A stretch of 64,000 bases of DNA from positions 41,355,825 through 41,419,824 of the forward strand of contig OY735215.1 of assembly GCA_963457665.1 (NCBI GenBank), read 5' to 3'. Positions 46,871-57,769 of this stretch are shown here, piece after piece; position 1 is the first letter of the stretch; every line of letters begins with the position of its first letter. The notes beneath the pieces are model-generated. The model did no database searches and was not told where the DNA came from. It saw nothing but the letters and a program-made list of their open reading frames with translations. The translations under genes were made by a program, and so were the position numbers. This DNA is from Thysanoteuthis rhombus. Lineage: Eukaryota > Mollusca > Cephalopoda > Oegopsida > Thysanoteuthidae.

Positions 46871-47034
46871 ATACCGATTACCAATGAACAAAGTATCCAC
46901 ACACAGTGGAATTTGAAAAAGTAATTTTTACAAGTACATTTTTGAATAGTCTGGATAAAGTCTGCAAAACAGTGAAAGGGATATACATTATAAAATGGAA
47001 CCTCGATTTTAAAATTTTAGTAGATGACCGTGCA

Positions 47035-47172
47035 TTATTTCAGACTAATTCCTTTCTGAAAATCATGAATCCAGCTTTCCCTTGATTAGTCAAATAACTA
47101 GCATTATTTCAAATTAACTCCTTCTAGAAAAGCAAGCATGAAGCCAGCTTTTCCTTGATTAGTCAAATAACT
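47035..47172 (+). repeat. Tandem duplication, 68-70 bp, two copies
   Basis: GCATTATTTCAGACTAATTC to AGTCAAATAACTA is followed at once by GCATTATTTCAAATTAACTC to AGTCAAATAACTA. The shared second half is TCCAGCTTTCCCTTGATTAG / GCCAGCTTTTCCTTGATTAG. Confidence 0.85.
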
Positions 47173-47689
47173 ATCATACAGAAAATAGGGATTGAGTATC
47201 TTCCTTATCATGATACACATGCAAGTTCCAATTCAATATATAAAAAAAGCTACACCGTCAAAAAAATGTGACTTCTTTGCAAATCATATTTTTGATAGAA
47301 GATACAATTTCCAATTTAATGTTTAGAAAAGGTATAGGAGAGAGAAACGAGAACACTTTCGACAAAGAGAGGCAAAAAATAGTTCTTAAAAAATGGAGAG
47401 AAGAAAAAAAATCTGAAATACAAAATATCAAAAAGTTGATAGATCATTAAAGCTAAGTACAAACATATAAATAAGGGAAAAAAGTAAGAAAAACGTGGCT
47501 ATAACAGATAAGTTGGTTATGTTCCAGGACATATTAATCAAACACCACAAAAAATGAATTTCTAGACTTGAAACAGCCTCTAGCTCTCCAAATATTCTTA
47601 CTAAGTAGATATGATAAAAAAAAATTGGCATTTACCAAAGAAAAAATAACTTGGAGATCTGTACCTCACATAGATAAATCACCATAGCC

Positions 47690-47990
47690 CATGTGTGGAC
47701 CAGCACTAAAAATTATCCAAAAGAATAGATCTTTTATCTAAAATTATCTAAAAGGATAGATCTTTCACCTAAAAATTATCTAAAAGAATAGATCTTTCAC
47801 CTTAAAATTATCTAAAAGAATAGATTTTCTACTTAAAAATTATCTGAAAAAAATTACCGCACATGATTTAGGAATTAAAATACCAATATAGACCCTAAAA
47901 AAGACTCTTTTGAAAATACTAAAACAAGTTTCAAGATGGTGCCTCAAGCAAATATCCAATGTTGTAGCCCCAAAAATGTGACCAGAAGTG
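47690..47990 (-). repeat. Interspersed family A, copy 5, reverse orientation
   Basis: The reverse complement shows TGGTCACATTTTTGGGGCTA, CAACATTGGATATTTGCTTG and GGCACCATCTTGAAAC, the start of family A. It then runs into the 32-bp tandem expansion at 47706-47852 instead of the usual 3' half. Confidence 0.7.
47706..47852. repeat. Short tandem array, about 32-bp unit, four copies
   Basis: AATTATCTAAAAGAATAGAT followed by CTTTCACCTAAA repeats four times with small changes (31-32 bp units). It sits inside a minus-oriented family A repeat, at the position where other copies carry one or two AGATAAAAGAT motifs. It therefore looks like a local expansion of that motif. Confidence 0.85.
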
Positions 47991-48417
47991 TTGGGTGAAA
48001 ATTACCATAACTGGGGTTGGAAAAGCCTTTACTATTGCTTTTCCTTTGATCATTTCTTTTGTTCAATAATTTTACCAAATTTCCTTTCTACTAGCAAATC
48101 TGAACAGAAAGTTAAACAAGCGAAACAGAGAAATCATTTTCCCTTTGTATCTTTGAACATTGAAATATGTATGGGGAATTTTTTTCAATAATCCATTGGC
48201 CAAGACAGCCTATTTTTAACATTCATCCAATAATTTTGTTTCTGTCCAAATAGTTTCACAAGTAAAATTAGAAAATGAATTGATTTTCAGAGATTTTATC
48301 TGTCCAAGAAACAATATTTACATTTGAGGTATAGAAACCAACTGATTCTGAGCAATAAAGGAAACCATGGTTTTTGCAAAAAAGATAAGAGAGAAAAAAG
48401 TGGAAAAAGTAATTATT

Positions 48418-48700
48418 ATTATTAGACGGAGAGATCATAATACAGTATACTAGAGAACAAATGGGGGTCAGAGATATCATAAAAATCATCAGAAAACTTA
48501 AATAGCAATGGGTAGGCCATGTTGCAAGCATGTTAGATAACTACTAGACATCATGGATCTTCAGAGATCATACGCAAAATTGTGTTCAGCAAAAAAAAAA
48601 AAAAAATGATTTAGTTCAGAAGATATTGGTACAGTGATGCCCACATCTTAGGGAAGGTCTATGTCCAACGTTGAACATTAAGAGGCTGATTATGATGACA
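48418..48700 (+). mobile_element. RTE LINE 3' end fragment
   Basis: RRRDHNTVY, then a decayed WAGHVAS region, and the terminal GATTATGATGACA mark another copy. An A-run of about 15 bases (48590-48605) interrupts the homology. It is more diverged than the copies at 33-35 kb. Confidence 0.7.
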
Positions 48701-48975
48701 TAAGCTGAGTTGAAAGGATAATGTTAATTAACTTACAAGCGGTAGTGTATGGATGTAGTTCTTGCTTAAGATCCATCTTTTTGATTAACAGCTATGTTTT
48801 TGTCCTGATGCTCTCAATAGACTTTTGAGATTTTGCATCTAAGATACAACATGAAGGATCTGCAGATTTATTTCTGCAGCAAAACTATATATATCTAAAT
48901 AATTGATATTAAGACAGGAAAGTTCAAATCATTTCCCAAAAACATTAGTATGAAATGACAATAACAGTTGGCAAG

Positions 48976-49208
48976 CACAGTTCCCCCTAAGCTGTGCATG
49001 TGCATACGTTTTGCAACCAATGCACAGAGAGAGTTTATGTGTGCACAACAGATATCAAATGCTGTAGATAACTAACTGAGTTTTTATTGAAAAAATAGCA
49101 ATTCCCTTTATCAAATTCAAAAGTGCACATATACTTTTATTATTGAAGAAAATTTGTTCAAGATCAGATTTTTGCGGCCACTGAATATAAAAAATTAGAG
49201 GGACATTA
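48976..49208. mobile_element. hAT-type MITE with 8-bp target site duplication
   Basis: The left end is CACAGTTCCCCCTAAGCTGT. The right end is AAAAATTAGAGGGACATTA, whose reverse complement begins TAATGTCCCTCTAA. Flanks TTGGCAAG (48968-48975) and TTGGCAAC (49209-49216) match at 7 of 8 positions. The termini resemble a hAT MITE with CAGTGTTCCCTCTAAGCTG ends that I know from vertebrate genomes. It is 233 bp long and has no coding capacity. Confidence 0.75.
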
Positions 49209-49879
49209 TTGGCAACAGGAAGTTGATGCTGTTCCCGAGGTCAATAATTCTAAATGTCTTCAATCCATTTTGCCATTCTTCACCGTAGGTAAGACAGAAT
49301 AGAATAAATCATTGAATTAACTATAGAATGAAATGGAACAGGCTGTGAGATTTACATCATCAATCTTAATGGAAAGGCACTAAATTATCAGTGTCCGGTC
49401 TCTGCTCAAAATGTGATATCTATTCTTGTCTATTCAATGAAAATGCATGGAACAAATTTAAATGCCCAAGTCCAAGAAGATAACCAAGATGCACATCCCA
49501 AGAAAGCTGTAGGACTCATATTTATGGCAATTACTATTTCCAAATTATAGTGCTCACAAATAAAGTGACAATAGCTTAAGGAAAGTATACACGACAAGTA
49601 TTTAAAGATACTGTTGCTGCCATGGCCAGAGCTGTCATTGCAGTGAATAAGAAAACCTTGTGAGGATTGCCACTAATAGAAGGGTAACGAAAATGGAAAC
49701 AAAGCAGATTGAAGAAGTCTCTGTGGAGAATGTTTGATGGCAATTATGATTTACCTAGTCCAAAAATTGATCTTGACATTATCAGAAAGACTAACCTTAG
49801 GCTTGGTGTCATATTGCACACTAAGATGAGGGAATAAGTCATAGCAATGGAATCACTGGTTTCCTTTGAGACAAGAATT

Positions 49880-49985
49880 AGGGAGGTTAAGATTAAGCAG
49901 TCATATTCCTGACAGTATTGTCATTCCTCAATCCATTCTTGGATTGCAATAATCAAATGAACAGAAGGAACTTTGCAAAACAAGA
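49880..49985 (+). repeat. Unclassified repeat G, copy 1
   Basis: GATTAAGCAGTCATATTCCT, TTGTCATTCCTCAATCCATT and CTTGGATTGCAATAATCAAA match 52143-52232. The 600 bases upstream (49280-49880) are somewhat richer in G+C, with short open stretches, and may belong to the same element. I cannot identify it. Confidence 0.6.
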
Positions 49986-50477
49986 ATGGAGAAATATTAC
50001 AGTGAGGAAAAATACAGAGCTGAGTTCACAGAAAAGATTGATGGAAAAAACTGGATACAGGGCTGAGGGTGAAATGGCTGCTGGTAGCCTAAGATCTAGT
50101 TTCATAAAGGGAGATAACTACTGATCAATTTGCCCCCTCCCCCATCCCTCTGCTTTAGGTATTTTTTTTCTGTCTGTCTGTCATAATGAGTTTAAGAAAA
50201 CATTATTTCCACCAAAGAAGGGTTACCTAGCAGTTAGAAGCAGTATCAAGCGGTTTATGACATTAAGAGTTGATGTCTATTTGTCTGCTGGCATTGACTC
50301 ACTTATTTTCAAAAGATATGCTACCTTTCTATCAAAAGCTGAGGAACAATAGAAACAGAAACCAAAGTCTAATTTCCAGCTAGCAAAAGGTTTTGAGTAA
50401 AAATGTCAATTATGCTCCCCAGCCCCAGAACTCCCAGGTTTCTTGGTGAAGTAAGAGTTGTTTCATTAGTGGCAGTC

Positions 50478-50575
50478 ATTATTAGCCCACTGCTGGACAA
50501 AGTCCTCTCCCATCTGCTTCCATGATGACCGTGATTACCTTTGAATTACATTGAGGGGGACTGGCAGTGCATGTG
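50478..50575 (-). mobile_element. Short terminus of a second LINE family
   Basis: ATTATTAGCCCACTGCTGGA followed by a CTCTCCCAT stretch resembles a different common animal LINE terminus (CATCAGCCCACTGCTGGAC type), distinct from the ACATTCATTGTTGGAC tails elsewhere in the window. Only about 100 bases are recognisable. Assignment is from memory of the motif. Confidence 0.4.
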
Positions 50576-50659
50576 TTATGAAATTAAACTCTTGTTGAGA
50601 GCATCATGATCAGGTGTTGATGATAGTTGTAAAAAGATCAATGAATCTGCTCATATTTC

Positions 50660-50703
50660 TGTGTGTGTGTATATATATATATATATATAAGTATGTATGT
50701 ATA
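50660..50703. repeat. (GT)n(TA)n(GTAT)n microsatellite
   Basis: GTGTGTGT, a TA run, then AAGTATGTATGTATAC. Confidence 0.95.
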
Positions 50704-50704
50704 C

Positions 50705-51080
50705 ATGGGAGTTGCAGTTGACACACAAAATGAAATTGGCGACCCGAGTTGAAACTCTAGTCAAAGATATGAATTCATCTCTTCTTGCCCCCACTCTGCT
50801 ATGCCTATAATAGCAGAGCAGACTGGGCCCTCTAGCCTTTGGAAGGCAACCAATCTAGAAGGATAACCATTATTCCAAACCAGGGAATGGCACACCTTTA
50901 AGGTAGTTTGGCATACAATTTGAAGTCTTTCCAGTTGTTACTGCAGCCAAGCAGTATCAATCATTGCTTTCCTTTGGATTACACCGGCAAGACCGAGAGG
51001 GGAATTCTGACAACTGAACATCCACGGATCTCCAAATGGAAGGAGACACTCTAGTGTCAACCCATGGTCAGCAGAGACTG
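50705..51080. repeat. Unclassified G+C-richer segment between two GT/TA arrays
   Basis: GGCGACCCGAGTTGAAACTC, ACTCTGCTATGCCTATAATA, GGCCCTCTAGCCTTTGGAAG and TGGATTACACCGGCAAGACC stand out in base composition. Mirror-like microsatellites (GTGTGTATATAT on the left, ATATATGTGTATG on the right) bound the region at about 50660-50703 and 51193-51243. It is probably a retroposon of unknown class. Confidence 0.35.
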
Positions 51081-51194
51081 AATGGTGGCAAATCATTCAT
51101 GAATACATACAGTGATATATACAGTATTTGAACAAACAAACATTAGCAATTACAAGCAAAATATTTGTTAGTTCAAATACTTATGACAAGTATG

Positions 51195-51196
<2 letters not shown>

Positions 51197-51232
<36 letters not shown>

Positions 51233-51243
51233 ATGTATGTATG
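51197..51243. repeat. (TA)n(GTAT)n microsatellite
   Basis: A TA run followed by GTGTATGTATGTATGAG. Confidence 0.95.
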
Positions 51244-52142
51244 AGAGAAATGTACACAATAAACACACTACATCAGCATTTGGGGGGGGGGCAGATAAAC
51301 TCAACTAGACATGAAATCTAAGACCACTTGAACACATTCCTCCAGCACGATGTTCAGAGTTATCCTCTTTTCTCTATACTAGTCTTGTTCAATGATTTAT
51401 GAACGTTAACATGATCTGGGATTTGTTTCAATGAATTCTCCAAAGAAGAACAGCAGATAAATCTCAATAGAAGAATTTGAATGTTTTAAGTGGAATGAAA
51501 AAAATCTTCCTTCTCGAATTTTTTCTTTGTTTTGTATTGTTTTCTCCAATTCAGATGAAAAAAAAATTTATGAGTGATAACTCGTGTTTACAGTTGACTT
51601 TGCAACAGAAAAAAATGTTTTCGATCTACGTCACAACTACGATTGAAGCTACACTTTTTTTTAGCTTGAGATCAGCGGCGGCTGTCATAGTTGACGAGGT
51701 AAATTTCCGTACAAAAACGCTTTGCTTGAATCAGTTAGTTATAATATTAGTCTTAGGAGGGATAGATGCACAAAGAGTTTACTAAGCAAAACACATAACC
51801 TGATTGAATACGAGGCATAATTTTTAACACACTTAAACCTTAATGGTTTATCATCTTTATAATTGAAATATCAGGAAAAAAAATCGACTGTAACTTGAGT
51901 TAACTTCTTAAGATGTCTCAAGTGCTCATTCTGGAATCTGTAAAAAGTTTTCAATTTCTAGCATGCACTCAACAGAATTTTGGACACAAAACAAATTGAT
52001 TTTCATTTATACTGATACGCATACAGAAACGGCGAAAGATTCAAATTCACAATTCATGTATGAATGATCAGAATAATTGTGCTGCAAGCAAGAGGAAATA
52101 TATTTTCTGCATTTTTCCATTTCCTATGTGAACACTTTTCCC
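51244..52142. other. No gene seen
   Basis: A G-run at 51281-51289, then A+T-rich sequence. The frame at 51477-51785 has no homology that I recognise and no splice support. Confidence 0.45.
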
Positions 52143-52232
52143 AGGTTGATTAAGCATTCATATTCCTGACAACATTGTTATTCTACATTTCATTCTTGGA
52201 TTTCAATAATAAAATAAACAGAAAAAAACTTT
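52143..52232 (+). repeat. Unclassified repeat G, copy 2
   Basis: GATTAAGCATTCATATTCCT, TTGTTATTCTACATTTCATT and CTTGGATTTCAATAATAAAA match 49880-49985. The match ends in AATAAACAGAAAAAAACTTT. Confidence 0.6.
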
Positions 52233-52538
52233 TTCCCAAACAGACTTTGATCAAAGTCTCCAGAGATTATTTGGCTCCAACGCACACGGGAAGCAATAGT
52301 AATTTGTCAAATATGAAACAGTTCTATTTGGAGAGGAAAGAGAAAAATTACTAGGAAGAATTGATCTCGGTCAGAGAATAATGTTCCTTTTTCAGCAGAA
52401 GAGAGAGGGACAAAAATAACTTCTTTAATTTTAGTCATAACTATTATGAGACATCAGTTTTCATTGCTGAGAAAGCTATTTTCAGTTTTCAAATGGACAA
52501 ATGTATATAAATGGTCATAATGATACTTATGCTCTATG

Positions 52539-52872
52539 CTAGGGTTGGGCAACCTATGGCCCACAGGCCAGATTTGGTCAGTAAGCAAATATTGGGATAC
52601 TATGCTTATCTGATCCACGAACAATTTTTCCATTTTTTATGTCTGCCGCAGAGTGAAATAAAATGCAACTAAATTGAGTTCCTTGATTACAAACAGCATC
52701 CTTGGTTAAGCACAAATGATTTTCAAAGAGGGATTATTCACGAATTTGAGAAAAAATACAACCAGATGTATTTGAATAGATAATTCCCATATTTCAAACT
52801 TTTTATGGCATTCATCTAGTCCACTGTCAACTTATTATTACACAAAGAAGCAAAAAGGTTGCTGCCCTCTCT
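52539..52872. mobile_element. hAT-type MITE with 8-bp target site duplication
   Basis: The left end is CTAGGGTTGGGCAACCTATG followed by GCCCACAGGCCAG, a common hAT (Charlie-like) terminus. The right end GGTTGCTGCCCTCTCT is a diverged inverted copy. Flanks are GCTCTATG (52531-52538) and GCTCTGTG (52873-52880), 7 of 8 matching. The element is 334 bp and has no ORF. Confidence 0.75.
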
Positions 52873-53049
52873 GCTCTGTGCAAGTCATTGTGAGAACAGA
52901 ATTTTAGCGACTGATCTGACTTATGAACTTGGGTCATTTACCATCTTTTGTATATCTATCTTCGTGTATCTTCAACTGATTTTGACAAAAATATGCAAAA
53001 GAATTAGTATCAAAATGTGATGACATTCCAGTACCAATATTTTTTATCA

Positions 53050-53375
53050 TCATCATCATCATCATCAGCCTTTTAGCACCCATTATTGGATGTAGACCTT
53101 CCTGAAGATACCATGGGTGTCGTGGATCCAGTATTTTCTGAATATATCAAGTTTGTCATGCCATTTTATATTATGTCAGCCTTTGTTTTGCATGTGATTT
53201 CATACGAGTCCTGAAGTCCAGCCCATTGCCATTCAAGTTTTCTTATGTATTCTATGATATCTGGGACTCCAAATTTGCCTATAATATATTGTACTGTCTT
53301 GTGATCTCTCCATCTTATATTGAGCATGATTCTCTCCTCTGCACATAGCATGTATACCCTTCTTTTCAGAACTAC
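53050..53375 (-). mobile_element. RTE LINE 3' end fragment with (CAT)n terminus
   Basis: The plus strand begins with six CAT units and CAGCCTTTTAGCACCC, the reversed family tail. On the minus strand ERIMLNIRWRDHKTVQYI and LEWQWAG are recognisable, matching the end of the RT protein of RTE elements. It is 5' truncated at about 53375. Confidence 0.8.
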
Positions 53376-53892
53376 CAAGATATTCCTTTAAGTAAAATAT
53401 ATGAACCAAGTTTTGATGAGGTTAGCTTGAATCAAATTTGACTTCCTGGATAGCTCTTACAAAGACAAGAACAATAAAAGAAGTATAAATTTACTTTGTT
53501 TAAAAGCTGCTCTCCAAAAGTGAATTATGAACTATCCATTTATATGAAAAAAATGCTGACATTTCTGCTGCACATGATTATAATAAAGGGTCAGAAGAAC
53601 AATCTCCCTGAATTTAGAGAAACTGCAAATGATGTTAAACTTTCAAGAAAGCAAAATCTCACTGGAAACCTTACACATTGTAAAACAGGTTCAGTCAGTG
53701 TGAATGCAACAGTGACACAGTACACAAGCTTGCTCAATGTCACCATATTGCTGATTGAGAAAACACCCGGAAAAGTGTTTTTATTTTCACCAACCTAACC
53801 AATTCTTCATAGCTAGATAAATGTTAGAACTATGGAACAAGCACTAAAAGTATATCTCTGAATTTTTGAGATGAGGTATTATTATTATTTTT

Positions 53893-54197
53893 ATTATTAT
53901 TCGGACCATCCTCATCTTGGTTGTTTTTCATACAACGTTTCGGCCGTTGTATTCTACGGCCTTCATCAGGTATCATCAAGTAATCTGATGGTTCTAAGTT
54001 CAATCCCAGTGTGAGACAATAATAATACTACTAATGCTAAGAGGAGAGTGCAGTCAATATACCCCCGTCAGTTAAATAAAGGGTTCAGTTCGTTACTTCC
54101 CTACACCTACCAGATGATACCTGATGAAGGCCGTAGAGTACAACGGCCGAAACGTTGTATGAAAAACAACCAAGATGAGGATGGTCTGAATAATAAT
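53893..54197. repeat. Inverted repeat with 85-nt arms and a hammerhead-like core
   Basis: Left arm 53893-53977 and right arm 54113-54197 are nearly perfect reverse complements around a 135-nt spacer. Each arm contains CTGATGAAGGCCGTAGA, CAACGGCCGAAACGTTG and ACAACCAAGATGAGGATGG. In the right arm CTGATGA (54121-54127) and GAAAC (54149-54153) flank a 5-bp GGCCG/CGGCC stem, as in a hammerhead ribozyme, but with one extra A before the stem. Penelope-like retroelements are known to carry hammerhead motifs in such terminal repeats. The spacer holds a GTTCAATCCC B-box-like sequence. Confidence 0.7.
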
Positions 54198-55004
54198 AGA
54201 AATAAGCACTAAAAGGTTCTATCCTTCTTTGTATGTGCTTTTTTGTGTTCTAGTACTCCTGTCCAGATCGTTTTGTCTACAGACTTGAAAATCAACATCA
54301 GTACTGTTCTCCTCAAGAATTTCTAAAAAAAATTTCTATTTTTCTTTATTTTTGAAAAAAAAGTTTTTTCGACCATTTTTGGGGGACAGGTTTAATAATA
54401 ACATTCAGAGATCATAAATGGAATTTTTTCAGACTACACTCATTCTCTGATGGAATTTCTTCACATGACTTCAAATTTAGGTGATACGGTTGTTCAATTG
54501 TTGACTGTGATGGCAAGTTTCCAATTTTCTTACATTTTTTCATATTATCACATAGGATATAGACCTACTGATTCATTGAGTTGATACAAGCTCTAATTTC
54601 GACTCTTCTTTGATCTTTGAAGCCATATACATTACTTGTTATCAGATACGTAATGGGAAAATACATTGCTCTTTTGCTTTTATTTACTTTCTGAAATGTT
54701 TCATGTTTTCCTTCCAAGAGAATGAGGTTGAAAATCCTCTGGATATTTTTCAAACATTGATATAGTCAAATCCTCCAAATGTGAATGAGTTTCTCTTCTA
54801 CAAGCTAGCATAATACGTTTGTTTTTTGTTTTTTTTTCCCTTTTAAATACGAAACAGGCATTAACAACAATACAGGTATAACATATCAAAGAAAATAAAT
54901 TATAATCCCTTGAGCAAAAAACAATTAACGAAATAATGGTTATACATTAGATTTTTTTTTTTTTAAATTCTCATTACCTGCCTAAAATCAGTCTTTTCTT
55001 TATG

Positions 55005-56170
55005 TAGCTGAGTACATAAGTTTCTTTTTGTAGTTGAGTATATAATAACAAGTTTCTTTATGTAGTTGAGTATATAATAACAAGTTTCTTTATGTAGTTG
55101 AGTATATAATAACAAGTTTCTTTATGTAGTTGAGTATATAATAACAAGTTTCTTTATGTAGTTGAGTATATAATAACAAGTTTCTTTATGTAGTTGAGTA
55201 TATAATAACAAGTTTCTTTATGTAGTTGAGTATATAATAACAAGTTTCTTTATGTAGTTGAGTATATAATAACAAGTTTCTTTATGTAGTTGAGTATATA
55301 ATAACAAGTTTCTTTATGTAGTTGAGTATATAATAACAAGTTTCTTTATGTAGTTGAGTATATAATAACAAGTTTCTTTATGTAGTTGAGTATATAATAA
55401 CAAGTTTCTTTATGTAGTTGAGTATATAATAACAAGTTTCTTTATGTAGTTGAGTATATAATAACAAGTTTCTTTATGTAGTTGAGTATATAATAACAAG
55501 TTTCTTTAATTAGTTGAGTATATGATAACAAGTTTCTTTATGTAGTTGAGTATATAATAACAAGTTTCTTTATGTAGTTGAGTATATAATAACAAGTTTC
55601 TTTATGTAGTTGAGTATATAATAACAAGTTTCTTTATGTAGTTGAGTATATAATAACAAGTTTCTTTATGTAGTTGAGTATATAATAACAAGTTTCTTTA
55701 TGTAGTTGAGTATATAATAACAAGTTTCTTTATGTAGTTGAGTATATAATAACAAGTTTCTTTATGTAGTTGAGTATATAATAACAAGTTTCTTTATGTA
55801 GTTGAGTATATAATAACAAGTTTCTTTATGTAGTTGAGTATATAATAACAAGTTTCTTTATGTAGTTGAGTATATAATAACAAGTTTCTTTAATTAGTTG
55901 AGTATATAATAAGTTTCTTTTTGTAGTTGAGTATATAATAACAAGTTTCTTTATTCAGTTGAGTATATGAGAAGTTTTTTTTTGAAGTTCAGTATATGAT
56001 AACAAGTTTCTTTATTTAGTTGAGTCTATGATAACAAGTTTCTTTATTTAGTTGAGTATATAATCACAAGTTTCTTTATTTAGTTGAGTATATGATAACA
56101 AGTTTCTTTATATAGTTGAGCATATAATAACAAGTTTCTTCATTTAGTTGAGTATATGATAACAAGTTTC
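55005..56170. repeat. Minisatellite array, 32-bp unit, about 36 copies
   Basis: The unit AAGTTTCTTTATGTAGTTGA plus GTATATAATAAC repeats head to tail. The core (about 55046-55890) is almost perfectly uniform, with a single variant unit near 55507 (TTTAATTAG, then GATAACA). The right third (55890-56170) is diverged and includes shortened units and TTTAGTTGAG variants. The left edge is diverged too. This is the expected pattern for an array growing or homogenising in the middle. No ORF runs through it. Confidence 0.97.
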
Positions 56171-56429
56171 CCCCATTGAGAAAGTTAAATAAGATTGACA
56201 TTTTAATTTCCTGGTTCCTTCCCTACCATCACACAACCAACATAAGTTTCAATTTTCAAGTGGGTTTAGCCTGGTTATCTACATATGTGTTGCACATACA
56301 GTCTATACTAATGGGGCTAGAGAGCTGAAAAGTTCAACATTATTAAGGTTTCTAGTGGAGGGGGTCAATTCGCAATGTAAGTATATGCTATATTGGTCCC
56401 TTAGTTTGTGCCTGGCATTTTTTTTAAAA

Positions 56430-56600
56430 AGAGAATTCTTTAGTGATTACCACCGAACAAAAAATCAGAGAAGTGACTTATTCATTGATCACCCCTTTTT
56501 CCAATTTTTTAGTTGATCATTCCCAACACAGTGTGCTGCCCAAAGATGTTAGTCAGGTGACAGTTTCTTTTGAGTGACTAACCAAACCTGTTTTACTTTC
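56430..56600 (-). repeat. Interspersed family B, copy 6
   Basis: The reverse complement gives AAAACAGGTTTGGTTAGTCA, ATCTTTGGGCAGCACACTGT, GTTGGGAATGATCAACTAAA and AAAAGGGGTGATCAATGAAT. It is probably the least decayed 5' block of the family in the window. Confidence 0.75.
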
Positions 56601-57164
56601 AATTAAATCCATTAAAAATTTGTTTATCTTTTCATATTTTCCCCCTTCACATATATGTCCGATATACAATTCATCACCAAAGCTCCAATGGTACAAGATC
56701 AAACAGAAGAATTAGATAGAGTGCGCTAGAAATCCCTACAGTGAATCACAATTCATCAAGCCTCTGCAAATTTTGAAATAGCCCAGAATCAAAGACTCAT
56801 CACTGTAATAGAACAATGCCCTTGGGCAACACAGGCAGTGATCCCATCAACCAACTTCCAGTGCCTGCCACCTTCAGAGTCAGGTTACAAAGCTATTTGA
56901 GGGTCCACAAAAGAATGTATGACAGAAGTCTTCTTCAGACCCCAGCCAATATTGATACATATCTTTTCATAATACTTGACCCATGTGTAAGTAACTCATA
57001 TTGTGCATATACAGCTTTTGGGAGAATCTTTATCCCATCTATGTTCAGTAAGCTTGGTAAATCAATCACTGGAGATTGAACAACGAAGCGGAAGCTCCCA
57101 ATAAACCAAGCAGCTCCCAATTCAAAACTATAATCAGATAGCCATTATTGAGGACGTATTCTAA

Positions 57165-57550
57165 TATTATCACAGTAGCCCCTCTCTTTTTTTTCATCTG
57201 TGTGTGTGAGTGCATTTGTGGTTGTAGTACCTACATGTTATCAGGAGTACCTCCTGATAACATTTTGGTCTACAACCTTGAAAATCTGCATAAGTTCACC
57301 ACTATGCACCATCTTAAAAGATTTTTGTTGTTTTTCAAAAAAAGTGCTTTCGAGGTCTCTATGCTCATTTCAGACAGACAAGGCCCAAATCTTGTGCTGA
57401 TATTTTTTTAGATGATTTTAGATAAAAGATTGAATCTCTAAAAAATTAATCTACGATAGAAATTCTATCATTTCAGATAACTCTCTGGATAATTAGTTCT
57501 GGTACATGCGCGGGCTACGGTGATTCATTTATGCAATGTATAGATAACAT
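57165..57550 (+). repeat. Interspersed family A, copy 6
   Basis: Landmarks are ACATTTTGGTCTACAACCTT, TATGCACCATCTTAAAAG, GAGGTCTCTATGCTCATTTC and TTAGTTCTGGTACATGCGCG with GGCTACGGTGATTCATTTAT at the end. A small local duplication (TATCAGGAGTACCTCCTGAT, itself a palindrome) is present near 57240-57260. Confidence 0.75.
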
Positions 57551-57769
57551 TAATGTTTTTGATTGGTATAAGCCAGAATACTGTGTAATACAAAAAGAAA
57601 GCTCATAGAATACAACAGAATGAAAAAGTTTTGATCTTAGACAACTGACAAGTACTTCAAGAACGAAAGTTATTATTTGGAAAAATCTTCACAAAAACTT
57701 AAATGATAAGTAACAATTCAAGAAACAGTATTCTTAACAAGTTGAAAATTCCGGTGTATTTTTAGCCAG

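Noticed and set aside
53496-53798. 100-residue open frame
   Set aside because: No recognisable domain, no splice-site support, and a composition like the surrounding non-coding DNA.
55005-56170. CRISPR-like array
   Set aside because: The 32-bp units are contiguous with no spacers, and the DNA is eukaryotic. It is a minisatellite.
56816-57079. 87-residue open frame (MPLGNTGSDPINQLPVPATF...)
   Set aside because: It looks slightly more protein-like than most, but I recognise no family, and an opposite-strand frame overlaps it. Left out as unsupported.
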